A stretch of DNA of 64,000 bases from Treponema sp. UBA1747. Lineage in GTDB: Bacteria; Spirochaetota; Spirochaetia; Treponematales; Treponemataceae. The stretch is from contig DCHR01000006.1 of assembly GCA_002315375.1 (NCBI GenBank), positions 62,001 to 126,000 of the forward strand, read 5' to 3'. This document shows positions 52,031-60,514 of the stretch, one piece after another; positions within the stretch are counted from its first letter, which is position 1, and each line of letters begins with the position of its first letter. A program made the translations under genes and the position numbers. The notes beneath the pieces are model-generated. The model was not told the DNA's origin. It searched no databases and saw only the letters and a list, made by a program, of their open reading frames with translations.

Positions 52031-53382
52031 CTCCGGCTTACTGTTTGTATAACGGTGCTGCGGTTTATGAACAGAACGGAACTAATATCACTTTTATTAC
52101 TGAAGGAGGTGAAGACAGTGTTCTGAGAAAACGACTGGAAAAAGCTTTTCTGAATCATGTTGCATATGTCATGAAGAGGGAAGATTGTGATCCGTCTTAT
52201 AAAACTCTGCCTAAGGTTGAATTTATCACAGGAAGTCATGATGAAGTGAGGAACTGCATAACCCGTTTGTTTCATGAGAATAACTCCGGTCAGAAAAACA
52301 GGGAAGAAAAAAAACGGAGTGAAAATGAAGCTGCGGCTATTCTTCTTCTTGATTCAATTCTCGATGAAGGAAGGCGGAAAAATGTGACAGATATTCATAT
52401 CGAGTGCTGCTGTATCCGCTTCCGTCGGAACGGAAAGCTGGAAGATTATGCTTCTATTCAGAAAGAGAGGAATGATGAACTTCTGGTAAGAATCAAGCTT
52501 CTGGCAGGTTTGAATGTTCTTGAAAAACGTGAGAATCAGAACGGCCAGTTTGTATATGGAGATGTTAATCCGCTTTTTGTCCGAGTGTCAGTAATACCTG
52601 TTGCCGGGGATTCGTCTGAAGACAGTGAAGAGTCGGTGGTAATGCGGCTTCTGGATACGAGCAGGGTTCCTCTGGGACTGACTCATCTTGGATTCAGCGA
52701 CCGGCAGCTGATTGCAGTTGGAAAACTTATGGATAACAGGAACGGACTGATTCTTGTGTGCGGAGCTACGGGTTCCGGAAAATCAACAACTGCAGCGTCA
52801 ATGCTTATGGATATAGTTCGATTATCAAAGGGAACTAAAAAACTCATAAGTATGGAAGATCCTCCGGAATATGTGATTCCCGGAGTTACTCAGATAAAAA
52901 TCAGTGGTAATTCCGGCATGACTTATGATTCGGCTCTTGAGAATATTTTCAGACAGGATCCTGATGTGATTATGATTGGAGAAATCAGAAATATGAATGG
53001 AGCTCGGACAGCATTAAGGGCTGCTATGACAGGACATCTTGTAATCGCAACTCTGCATACCGACAGTGCGGCTTCAAGTGTGTACCGGCTGATGGACCTG
53101 GGGTGTTCCGAAAAAATTCTTTCTTCGGTTTTGAGGGGAGTGATTATTCAGGAACTGGAACATGAGGATGGGGAAACAGTCCTGATGGCTGACATTTGCA
53201 GTGTGACTGATGAAATTGAAAAGGTTTTGTGCATGAGCGGAAAAATGAACAGCGGAATAATAGACAATGCATTTGTTCATGTTACTAACGTTCCGGAACT
53301 TATGGTCAGGGCAGGAAAGCGATTAACACAGAAGTATATTCAGACTTCAGGTTCTGATTCCATTATGGCGGAATCCATTTGA
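52006..53382 (+). CDS. type II secretion-like ATPase (GspE family)
   Basis: 458 aa. Family motifs: TDIHIECCCIRFRRNGKLED (N2 domain), Walker A GATGSGKSTT, the Asp box MEDPPEYVIPGVTQIKI, Walker B DPDVIMIGEIRN and the His box TLHTDSAASSVYRLMDLG. The N-terminal domain is short and the tetracysteine zinc module usual in GspE is absent: no CxxC pair follows the His box. It powers pseudopilus assembly in known systems. Overlaps both neighbours slightly or nearly so. Confidence 0.93.
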   Translation: MQNYEFKLTPAYCLYNGAAVYEQNGTNITFITEGGEDSVLRKRLEKAFLNHVAYVMKREDCDPSYKTLPKVEFITGSHDEVRNCITRLFHENNSGQKNREEKKRSENEAAAILLLDSILDEGRRKNVTDIHIECCCIRFRRNGKLEDYASIQKERNDELLVRIKLLAGLNVLEKRENQNGQFVYGDVNPLFVRVSVIPVAGDSSEDSEESVVMRLLDTSRVPLGLTHLGFSDRQLIAVGKLMDNRNGLILVCGATGSGKSTTAASMLMDIVRLSKGTKKLISMEDPPEYVIPGVTQIKISGNSGMTYDSALENIFRQDPDVIMIGEIRNMNGARTALRAAMTGHLVIATLHTDSAASSVYRLMDLGCSEKILSSVLRGVIIQELEHEDGETVLMADICSVTDEIEKVLCMSGKMNSGIIDNAFVHVTNVPELMVRAGKRLTQKYIQTSGSDSIMAESI

Positions 53383-53393
53383 AAGGGGTGGGT

Positions 53394-54344
53394 ATGACAA
53401 ATCTGACTGCGAAAAAAATCTTTACGGAAAGCCTTAAGGATCTTGTTTCAGAAAAGCTGACTTTGTTTCAGGCTTTGAAAATAATGGCGGAATCCAGAAT
53501 CGGTGCAAGGAAAATAAAACTGGCTTCAGATGATCTTGCAAAGGAAATAGAAAAGGGACACAAGCTTTCGACATCGCTTTTGACCTGTCCTGAAATTGAT
53601 TTTGACAGTGTTTATATTTCTTTTATTTCCTTTGCAGAACAAAGCGGGAATTTTGTTCAGATTCTGGACTATCTTCTGGAAAGAACAAAAAGAGAGGAAG
53701 AATCCAGAAATGCTTTTTTGGGAGCAATGACTTATCCGGTTCTGGTGATCTCCCTGGTGATTGTTATGGCTGCTTTTTTTGTTACGTCAGGATTCGGTTT
53801 TGTCCGGAATCTTTTGCCGGAGGGTATGGACAGCGGGGAAACTGCCAGAACGTTTGCCTGGATTCTTTTAAGTTTCTTTTTGATTTCGGGTGCCTTTATT
53901 TTCTTTCTCTGGAACACAATAAATGACACGAAGCTTTATGAAGCTTTTCTTGCGGGAGGCTTTCTGGTTGAGAACGGGATAAACCTGGCTGTTGCGGTAG
54001 GAATGGCCGCAGAAATCGCCGGAGTGGATAACAAAAACGGGATCTGTTTTGAAAAAGCCAGGGAAGGGCTCGAATACGGAATGGACCTTCGTTCTGCTTT
54101 CTTCAGGGTCAAAAACAGCAGTCTACAGAACAAGATTGAAATGGCTTTATTTCTGGCTGAAGAAACAGGGAATAAAAAACAGGTTCTTTTGAAAATCGCT
54201 GATGAAATGAAAAAGGAAAACGAAAGAAAAAGAAAACTGTGTCTGACATTGATTGAGCCCGCTTTTATTTTACTTACAGGAGTTTTTCTACTGGAAATAG
54301 TAATAAGTATTGTGCTGCCGGTAGTGACAGATATGGGATTTTAA
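53394..54344 (+). CDS. type II secretion-like inner-membrane platform protein (GspF family)
   Basis: 316 aa from ATG 53394, with AAGGGG upstream; the in-frame TTG at 53379 is not needed. Two T2SSF domains: EKLTLFQALKIMAESRIGAR with EQSGNFVQILDYLLERTKRE, and ENGINLAVAVGMAAEIAG with EETGNKKQVLLKIADEMKKE. Three membrane helices (about 115-135, 150-170, and the C-terminal end). It is shorter than usual (about 400 aa) because the N-terminal extension is missing. It assembles the pseudopilus base with the ATPase. Confidence 0.92.
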   Translation: MTNLTAKKIFTESLKDLVSEKLTLFQALKIMAESRIGARKIKLASDDLAKEIEKGHKLSTSLLTCPEIDFDSVYISFISFAEQSGNFVQILDYLLERTKREEESRNAFLGAMTYPVLVISLVIVMAAFFVTSGFGFVRNLLPEGMDSGETARTFAWILLSFFLISGAFIFFLWNTINDTKLYEAFLAGGFLVENGINLAVAVGMAAEIAGVDNKNGICFEKAREGLEYGMDLRSAFFRVKNSSLQNKIEMALFLAEETGNKKQVLLKIADEMKKENERKRKLCLTLIEPAFILLTGVFLLEIVISIVLPVVTDMGF

Positions 54345-54358
54345 AAGAGGAAAAAAGT

Positions 54359-54826
54359 ATGAAGGAGAAGAAAAATGAACAGAGCAAATCGGACGGTTTC
54401 ACCTTTGTTGAAACAATTGTGGTACTCAGTATTATTGCGGTTCTTGCGGCAGGGACAACAGTTTCTGCGGGGAAGCTTCTTGAAAAGGCCAGGCAGGTTT
54501 CTGCGTCATCGCAAATTGAACAATATTCCGCGGGGCTCCAGAGTTACTTCCTTGATTGCGGAAGATTTCCTACGACAGATCAGGGACTTTGGGCATTGTG
54601 GGAAAAACCTGAACTCTACCCGGTACCGGAAAAATGGAACGGGCCCTACATCGACAGGCAGCCTTCCAAAGATCCATGGGGTACAGATTACAGGTATATC
54701 TGCCGTGGAAGCGGAATTATGCCCGGAGAGGTTCCTGAGGGTTTGCCCTATGTACTTTATTCCTGCGGCCCGGACGGAAAAGAAGGTTTTGAAGGAGAAG
54801 AAGATGATGTGCTTTCGTGGAAATAG
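54359..54826 (+). CDS. major pseudopilin (GspG family)
   Basis: 155 aa. The class III leader ends at DG|FTFVETIVVLSIIAVLAAG: the prepilin peptidase site with Glu at +5 and the hydrophobic helix. The body has RFPTTDQGLWAL and KWNGPYIDRQPSKDPWGTDY, diagnostic of GspG; the calcium-loop region PDGKEGFEGEEDD closes it. A prepilin peptidase (GspO/PilD) is needed but not encoded in this window. Confidence 0.93.
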   Translation: MKEKKNEQSKSDGFTFVETIVVLSIIAVLAAGTTVSAGKLLEKARQVSASSQIEQYSAGLQSYFLDCGRFPTTDQGLWALWEKPELYPVPEKWNGPYIDRQPSKDPWGTDYRYICRGSGIMPGEVPEGLPYVLYSCGPDGKEGFEGEEDDVLSWK

Positions 54827-54995
54827 TATTGGTTCAATAGCGGTTATTGTACTGCTTTGTACGGTTTTTGGCGAAGCTTTGAACGGAGTAAGCAGAATGC
54901 TTAAGGCACAGACAGAGCTGAGTGAAAAGAAGTATGAAAGACTTTGTGAAGATATGGAAAAATTGAACCTGGAGGCCTTAGATGAAAGTTTTTGA
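54804..54995 (+). CDS. tiny membrane protein, minor-pseudopilin-like
   Basis: 63 aa. It starts inside the last codons of gspG (ATG 54804 or 54807, after AAGGAGAAG) in another frame and overlaps the following gene. The hydrophobic helix (about residues 10-27, SIGSIAVIVLLCTVFG) is followed by a charged coil (LKAQTELSEKKYERLCEDME). There is a Gly before the helix, as in prepilins, but no Glu at +5, so it may be a degenerate minor pseudopilin or a small scaffold protein. Overlapping start and stop argue for a real gene. Confidence 0.55.
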   Translation: MMCFRGNSIGSIAVIVLLCTVFGEALNGVSRMLKAQTELSEKKYERLCEDMEKLNLEALDESF

Positions 54996-55323
54996 TCTTG
55001 TTCTTTTTCTGAGCGTTTTTGTCTGTTTTTCAGGATTGTATGGAAAATCTTTGACCAGAACACTTAAGACTGCTGAAGAGAAAATAATCCTCCAGAAGAA
55101 AACGGATTCTACAGAGTTTATAGCATCCAGTTTCAGAAGTACCTGCGAGGGCTTGGGCTTTTCAAGTTTCGAGGACTGGAAGGAAACCTGCCGCACAATG
55201 TGGAATCTTGAAAGTATAGGATATGAAAAGAAAAACGGCGTGTGGCATGGGTTCTGGAGTGGTTCTTTGGGCGAAGGCGAAGTTTATCAGAAGGAAAAGA
55301 AATATGAAAACTTTTCTGAATAG
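54982..55323 (+). CDS. small exported or pseudopilin-like protein
   Basis: 113 aa, starting 14 bases before the previous stop, after GGAGG. Hydrophobic N-terminus (VFDLVLFLSVFVCFSGLYGK), then a body rich in Trp, Cys and Glu (GFSSFEDWKETCRTMWNLES). It could be a minor pseudopilin (GspI/J-type) or a periplasmic partner; the usual prepilin cleavage motif is not seen. No family recognised. Confidence 0.6.
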   Translation: MKVFDLVLFLSVFVCFSGLYGKSLTRTLKTAEEKIILQKKTDSTEFIASSFRSTCEGLGFSSFEDWKETCRTMWNLESIGYEKKNGVWHGFWSGSLGEGEVYQKEKKYENFSE

Positions 55324-56485
55324 AGAGGATTATGAAATCTACCGTGTGAATATTCCGGTACGCCTGCTTTTTGGAAAAGGAAACAAATCATATCTTCTTG
55401 AGATGCTGGAAAAGTTACATCCCTGTTTTTCAGAAAGTTATGTCTATGACAATAAGTTATGTCTGTCCGGGAAAGGGTTTGTCTCCGAACTGACAGTTAT
55501 AGACAGAAATATGCTTGGTGAATACCGGTTTAAATTTCCTGGTGCGGTTTTAATGAATGAAAACAAAAAGAAAGTTTTCGGGAAAAGAAATTCAGGAATA
55601 TTTCTGCTTTCTGTTCTGACAGTTGTAGTGATTTCAACCGGGTTTTCAGTAAAACAAAAACTGAATAAAAGAGCATTGCCTCTAATGGAACCGGTTTTGT
55701 CTGAGACAATTCCTCCGTCTTTTGTTAAGGGTCCGGGGTTGTTTCAGAAAACTCTGGATGAAGTATTTGAGGCATATGGGGAGATAAAGAAAATCCAGTG
55801 GCATTGTGACGGGGTTTCAGAAAGTCTGGACTTGAGTATAGAAGGAATCTGGCCGACGGATTTGAAAACTTTGTGGAACGAATCAGAATGTCAGGCAAAA
55901 ACTGCTCTTTCTCAGGTCCTGAATTCAGGAGGAAAACCCGCTTTCAGTATTTCAAGAAAAACTGAATTAAAGGGGAAAGTGCGGAATGATGCGCCTGTGG
56001 ACCGGCGTGGGTTTCATGAAGAACTGAGAAAAAGAATTGAAACCCAAAAAGGAAAAGTCCTTGTTGAATCTTACAATCCGGTAAAAGTGGAATTTGAAAT
56101 GACTCCCGGAGAAAAAACTTCTCTGCTTTTGAAACAGCTTTCAGAGTGCGCCGAAGCTTCAGGTTTTATTCCATCGGGACTGATTTTTGAAAACCGTAAG
56201 TCGGTTTTGTTTATGGGACTTGAGTTTACAGATTCCTTTCAAGATCCCTTTCAGAAAAATATTCTGCAGTATCTTTCCGAAAAACAGTTTTTCAAAAATG
56301 AAGAAATCCCGGTGACTGAAAAAACTGTGAAACAAAAGCCGGAAACTGTAGCTGTTGAAAAGCAGAAAAAATCAAACGGTTCAGAAAAAACTGTGGGGAA
56401 AATTTCTCATGAAAACAACAGAACCAGGATTTATATAAAAAATGAAAAAGGGAAGATGGAGGAAAAAGAAATTGAAGTCCGTTAA
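55304..56485 (+). CDS. bitopic membrane protein, GspL-like in layout
   Basis: 393 aa from ATG 55304, which has AAGGAAAAG upstream; a start at 55223 would lie deep in the previous gene. The first 95 residues are cytoplasmic-like, then one membrane helix (SGIFLLSVLTVVVISTGFSV, about residues 105-125) and a long extracytoplasmic part, ending in a Lys/Glu-rich tail. GspL/PilM-N-type platform proteins have this layout, but no sequence motif confirms it. It is the last gene of the secretion core. Confidence 0.65.
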   Translation: MKTFLNREDYEIYRVNIPVRLLFGKGNKSYLLEMLEKLHPCFSESYVYDNKLCLSGKGFVSELTVIDRNMLGEYRFKFPGAVLMNENKKKVFGKRNSGIFLLSVLTVVVISTGFSVKQKLNKRALPLMEPVLSETIPPSFVKGPGLFQKTLDEVFEAYGEIKKIQWHCDGVSESLDLSIEGIWPTDLKTLWNESECQAKTALSQVLNSGGKPAFSISRKTELKGKVRNDAPVDRRGFHEELRKRIETQKGKVLVESYNPVKVEFEMTPGEKTSLLLKQLSECAEASGFIPSGLIFENRKSVLFMGLEFTDSFQDPFQKNILQYLSEKQFFKNEEIPVTEKTVKQKPETVAVEKQKKSNGSEKTVGKISHENNRTRIYIKNEKGKMEEKEIEVR

Positions 56486-56990
56486 AAAAAATAATCTGTT
56501 TGCCGCGTTGTGTATGCTTTTGATTTCTTTTTCAACGGTATCCTGTGCAGGGAAAATTAAAAATGAAAATATTCTTTTTACAGGATATGTTTTTGATGAA
56601 GCAAACCGTCCCGTTTCAGAAATGGAACTTCATATAAAACAGAACGGACACTTACTACAGAAAACCGTAACAAATCAATCTGGTGTGTTTTCTTTGAAAT
56701 CTGTTTCCAGGGGAAAAATCAGGGTTTCCGGAGAAAAAGAAGGGTATTCAAAATTAGACGAAGAGATTGAAATCAGAGATTTCTCAAAGGTTTTCTGTAT
56801 TCAGCTTCGTTCAGCAGATTCAGTTCTGGATGAAGCTGACAGGCTTATTAAGAGCGGGAATTACAGGGAAGCTTTGAACAGAATCAGTGAAATATCTTCC
56901 TGTGAAGGAAGTGTTTTGAACGAATGTATTTCGTTTTATAAAAATAAAATAAAGGAGGGTGAAGGATTATGGTCAGATTCAGAAAAATAA
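56472..56990 (+). CDS. small lipoprotein with carboxypeptidase-regulatory-like domain
   Basis: 172 aa from a TTG start at 56472, preferred because GGAGG (56458-56462) is 9 bases before it and the lipoprotein signal then starts normally (NNLFAALCMLLISFSTVSC); an ATG at 56442 is possible. Residues about 30-100 look like a carboxypeptidase-regulatory-like beta-sandwich (FTGYVFDEANRPVSEMELHI, KGYSKLDEEIEI-like, seen as EGYSKLDEEIEI). The end is a short TPR-like helix pair (LIKSGNYREALNRISEI). It overlaps its neighbours, so it belongs to the secretion operon. Confidence 0.65.
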   Translation: MKSVKKNNLFAALCMLLISFSTVSCAGKIKNENILFTGYVFDEANRPVSEMELHIKQNGHLLQKTVTNQSGVFSLKSVSRGKIRVSGEKEGYSKLDEEIEIRDFSKVFCIQLRSADSVLDEADRLIKSGNYREALNRISEISSCEGSVLNECISFYKNKIKEGEGLWSDSEK

Positions 56991-57409
56991 TTAAATGTTT
57001 TGTCTGCAGTCTTTTTGCGTTCTACGCATTCTCATGCAGTTCTCTCTACACACAGATTCCTTACAGTGTCAGCGGAGAAATGGTTTTGAACCAGACAGGA
57101 AAAAAAGAATCATCTAATTTAAATTTCATTTTCAAGAATATCAGTGAGAAAAAGGTTTTCAGTTTTACTTTATGTTTTTTCCTGTTTGATGAAAATGGTG
57201 ATTCCGTTTTGAACGGGAAACCAAATATTACCTGTATTATCAGGAAAGACGTTGAAGCTGGAGATGTTCTCGAATATTCCGTAGGTTTGGATTCGTATTT
57301 GTTTTCGATTCCCGAAGAACCATATTCGGTTGAATATCTTTTTGTAAAAAAAATCGTATATGAAGACGGATCAGAATGGTGTGATCCGTATGGTTTATTA
57401 GCATTATAA
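56969..57409 (+). CDS. small lipoprotein of unknown function
   Basis: 146 aa. Signal peptide MVRFRKIIKCFVCSLFAFYA with lipobox AFSC. The body is a predicted beta-sandwich (SSNLNFIFKNISEKKVFSFT, VEAGDVLEYSVGLDSYLF). GGAGG lies upstream. It overlaps the preceding gene by 22 bases and precedes the C11 protease gene by 13. No family recognised. Confidence 0.65.
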   Translation: MVRFRKIIKCFVCSLFAFYAFSCSSLYTQIPYSVSGEMVLNQTGKKESSNLNFIFKNISEKKVFSFTLCFFLFDENGDSVLNGKPNITCIIRKDVEAGDVLEYSVGLDSYLFSIPEEPYSVEYLFVKKIVYEDGSEWCDPYGLLAL

Positions 57410-57422
57410 AAAGGGGAATGTA

Positions 57423-59018
57423 ATGATAAAAAAAATTGGATTGTTTCTTTTGCCGGTTGTTTTTTTTGCTGCCTGTGAAGTGGGATTTAATACTTCGCCG
57501 GTTTATGTAATTGATGATAATAACAGTGCAGAAAAAGTCGAAGATGCGGAAAAGGGAAAAGAAGAGGTTAAAGATGCTTCCGGAAATGAAGGTTCCGAAG
57601 CAGCCGGTGAAAATCAGGAAACTGATGAAAAGCTTGATAAAACGGGACTTAGTGGAAATCCTGTGCTTTCAGGGGATGAAGAAGCTGAACCTGGAGATCC
57701 TACTGAAAAACCTGGTTTTATTAATCTTCCGGCTTCTGCCGAGGACGGGGAAAACTATGAAAGACCGATTCTTCCGGAAGATATGGGAAATCCGTTTACA
57801 CCTCCCGAAGAAGAGGGGGAAGGTGGTTCCTACCAGGAAGAAGACGATGAACCAGGAATACCTGTAAACAGAACATGGACTTATATTGTTTATATGGCTG
57901 CAGACAACAGTCTGGAATCCTACGCAATAAAGGACATCAATGAGATGGAAGCGGGAATTGCAAATGACAAGACTGTCAGTGTTCTTGCTTTGCTTGACCG
58001 ACATCCGGGATACGATTCCACAAATAAGAACTGGAATGATACCAGACTTTATGAAATCAAGCCTGATGCAGGCGGAATGAACGGAACGATTGTTTCAAAG
58101 AGACTTGAATGTCCCGATCTGGATATAACTAAAGACGGACAGACTGAACTGGATATGGGCAACAGATATACTCTGGCGGGAGTTCTGGATTATGCGCGCA
58201 GAGAATATGAAGCAGAGCATTATGTTCTGATTGTATGGGGTCATGGTTCCGGCTGGCGCGGTTATGCTTATGACGGATCCAGCGATACCTCTCTTTCATT
58301 GCCTTCGTTACGAAAAGCAACTATGGATAAAGGTCTTGATGCAGTAGTTTTTGATTCCTGCTTCGGGCTGACTGCTGAAACAATTTATGAACTCAACGGG
58401 TGCTGTAAATATGTTGGTGGTACAGGGGGCTTGAGCGGAACTTCTGGCATTGATTACAGGCTTTATTTTAACCGTTTCTTTGAATGCAATCGTTCTGAAG
58501 CTTCAATGATCAGAACCATGACAAATTATGCTGGTACAGAAATTTCCATGTTTGATTGTGAAGAAACTTTGAATATGGTGGATGCCATAAATAATTTTGG
58601 TGGTGCAATGGCTGAATATATTTCAACTAAAGATATTCAGAAACAGATTCTTGATGATTGTCTGAATAAAGTAAAAATCTACAGCAGTTCAAGTTATCCT
58701 TGCGATGCGTATATTGATGTGGCCGATATGGCTAAGTATATGCAGAAATATGAACCACTAAGAGCAACAGGGGAGACCCTGGAAAATGTACTGAATCGAG
58801 GATTAATTACTTCAGGGAATGCTTCTGTGAGTGTTCATTTGATTCCTTTTGTTCAGAAGAAAGTTGCCGCAAGCGGTCATTCAGAACTTTATATAAAGGA
58901 TTATTCGAATAATTATAATGGAACCGAAAGATGTTCCTTTGTGAATTACGCTGAGTATTGGGTACCAACCGGAAAAAATCAGAGTTTCCTTGATGCTCTT
59001 TTCTACAGAGTGTTCTAA
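57423..59018 (+). CDS. clostripain-family (C11) protease lipoprotein
   Basis: 531 aa. Lipoprotein signal (LFLLPVVFFAAC) followed by about 120 residues rich in Glu, Asp and Pro. The protease domain starts TWTYIVYMAADNSLESYA. The catalytic His is in VLIVWGHGSGWRGYA and the Cys in VVFDSCFGLTAETIYEL, matching peptidase family C11. It cleaves after Arg or Lys in known members; here specificity is inferred. It is the last gene of the run starting at the secretin, with a terminator after it, so it may be a cargo or a processing enzyme of that system. Confidence 0.88.
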   Translation: MIKKIGLFLLPVVFFAACEVGFNTSPVYVIDDNNSAEKVEDAEKGKEEVKDASGNEGSEAAGENQETDEKLDKTGLSGNPVLSGDEEAEPGDPTEKPGFINLPASAEDGENYERPILPEDMGNPFTPPEEEGEGGSYQEEDDEPGIPVNRTWTYIVYMAADNSLESYAIKDINEMEAGIANDKTVSVLALLDRHPGYDSTNKNWNDTRLYEIKPDAGGMNGTIVSKRLECPDLDITKDGQTELDMGNRYTLAGVLDYARREYEAEHYVLIVWGHGSGWRGYAYDGSSDTSLSLPSLRKATMDKGLDAVVFDSCFGLTAETIYELNGCCKYVGGTGGLSGTSGIDYRLYFNRFFECNRSEASMIRTMTNYAGTEISMFDCEETLNMVDAINNFGGAMAEYISTKDIQKQILDDCLNKVKIYSSSSYPCDAYIDVADMAKYMQKYEPLRATGETLENVLNRGLITSGNASVSVHLIPFVQKKVAASGHSELYIKDYSNNYNGTERCSFVNYAEYWVPTGKNQSFLDALFYRVF

Positions 59019-59022
59019 ATAG

Positions 59023-59054
59023 AAAAGGCTGCCTTTATCAAGGCAGCCTTTTCA
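59023..59054. terminator. terminator after the C11 protease gene
   Basis: A 12-13-bp stem (59023-59035 with 59040-59052) and a 4-base loop. T follows on the plus strand, A precedes, so it may serve both convergent genes. Confidence 0.88.
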
Positions 59055-59060
59055 CGGGTT

Positions 59061-59110
59061 GAGTGGATAAGGGTGGTTGAACTTGTCGAAACTCCCCTTA
59101 TTCACATTTT
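59061..59110. repeat. variable-arm hairpin, family A copy 4
   Basis: Arms GTGGATAAGGG (59063-59073) and CCCTTATTCAC (59095-59105), one mismatch. The loop contains GTTGAACTTGTCGAAAC. It is about 75% identical to the reverse complement of 25037-25084. Confidence 0.8.
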
Positions 59111-59118
59111 ATTAGACC

Positions 59119-60402
59119 TTAGTCAGCGAGACATCCGTCAAGTTCAGCAGAAATTGCTTTCTTGTCCAGGTGCTGTCCGATAACTACCAGTTTAATCATG
59201 CGGTCGCCGACTTCTTTGTCCCAGTCCTTCTGCATTTCAGGTTCCTGAGCCAGAACTCTTTCCTGTTCTTTTTTAGGACATGAAGCAAGCCACTGTCCTG
59301 AGTAACCGGCCTGAATCTGACGGCCAGAAGTTTCCAGGACGTAAGCCATGTCTGTTTCATCACTGAACCACATAACACCTTTACAGCGGATAATTGTGCG
59401 AGGCCATTTTGCTGCATATTCATCCAGCTTCTGGCGGTCGAAAGGCTTACGGCGGTAGTAAACAAATGAACCGATTCCGTATTCGTCTTCATCTTCGCCT
59501 TCATGTTTGTGTTCATGGTGGTGATGGTGATGATGTCCGTGTTCATCGTGGTCGTCATCGTCGTGATCATGATGGTGTTCACAGTGCTCATCACATTCGT
59601 GACCTTCTTCGCCGTGAGCAGGATTGTGTTCGTGGTCATGATCGTGATGATGGTGATGTTCATGTTCGTCGTGATCATCATCGTCGTCATCATCATCAAA
59701 ATCTTCTTTCTGGAGTTCAGCAACCCAGCCGGCAGAAGCATAAACTGTTTCGAAGTCAAATCTGTCTGTTCCGATTACATCTTCCATTGGAACTTCACAG
59801 TTTGTTGTTTCGATTACTTTTACGTTTGGCTGGAGCTTGTTGATTACGGCGCGAACCTGTTTCATCTGTTCATCTGTAACCAGGTCACGTTTGTTGATAA
59901 TCATTGTTGAACAGAATTCAATCTGCTGTACGAGAAGGGATTCAATATCTTCTTCGCCTTTGTCTTCACGGAGGAGTCTTTCACCGCCACCGAATTCGTC
60001 TACCAGACGGGCAGCATCAACAACGCTTACAACGTTATCAAGTTTACCGATTTCAATCTGTTCGATAGCCTGAGCAATAGGCATTGGTTCACAAACACCG
60101 GAAGCTTCGATAAGAATGTAGTCGTATTTGCCGGTCTTCATGATTTTTTCAATGCCTTTAACCATGTCTGATTTAAGGGTACAGCAGATACAACCATTCT
60201 GAAGTGCAACGATATCATTTGTATCTGTAATGTTGGCTTCTTTTGCAATCAGGCTGGCATCAACGTTTACTTCGCCGATGTCATTTACAATAACTGCAAC
60301 TTTGTAGCCTTTCTGGTTTGCCAGAATACGGTTCAGAAGTGTTGTTTTTCCTGCTCCAAGGTAACCTGCAAGGAGTGTAATAGGAATCTTTTTCTTAGCC
60401 AT
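59119..60402 (-). CDS. CobW-family GTP-binding metal chaperone
   Basis: 427 aa. P-loop GYLGAGKTTLLNRILA, Mg site EASGVCEP, the metal-binding CxCC motif in GCICCTLKSD and NKRD. Between about residues 235 and 305 lies a very long Asp/Glu/His-rich loop (HEHHHHHDHDHEHN, EHGHHHHHHHEHKHEGED). The C-terminal CobW_C domain follows (FVYYRRKPFDRQKLDEYAAK). Such GTPases (ZNG1/YjiA/CobW) deliver zinc, cobalt or another metal to client enzymes. No B12 or metal gene is next to it. Convergent with the C11 gene. Confidence 0.9.
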   Translation of the reverse strand: MAKKKIPITLLAGYLGAGKTTLLNRILANQKGYKVAVIVNDIGEVNVDASLIAKEANITDTNDIVALQNGCICCTLKSDMVKGIEKIMKTGKYDYILIEASGVCEPMPIAQAIEQIEIGKLDNVVSVVDAARLVDEFGGGERLLREDKGEEDIESLLVQQIEFCSTMIINKRDLVTDEQMKQVRAVINKLQPNVKVIETTNCEVPMEDVIGTDRFDFETVYASAGWVAELQKEDFDDDDDDDDHDEHEHHHHHDHDHEHNPAHGEEGHECDEHCEHHHDHDDDDHDEHGHHHHHHHEHKHEGEDEDEYGIGSFVYYRRKPFDRQKLDEYAAKWPRTIIRCKGVMWFSDETDMAYVLETSGRQIQAGYSGQWLASCPKKEQERVLAQEPEMQKDWDKEVGDRMIKLVVIGQHLDKKAISAELDGCLAD

Positions 60403-60514
60403 TTAAATGCCTTCCTGTATATATTTAATTTTATTAGTGACTGATTAATGTGTCTCCTTATAAATATATAAAAAAAAATGCCTAAATTCAATTTTTTATG
60501 CTAAAATATATGGC

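Noticed and set aside
59394..59910. Open frames opposite the CobW His-rich loop, encoding Val/Asp/Arg repeats
   Set aside because: They are complements of the His/Asp codon run.
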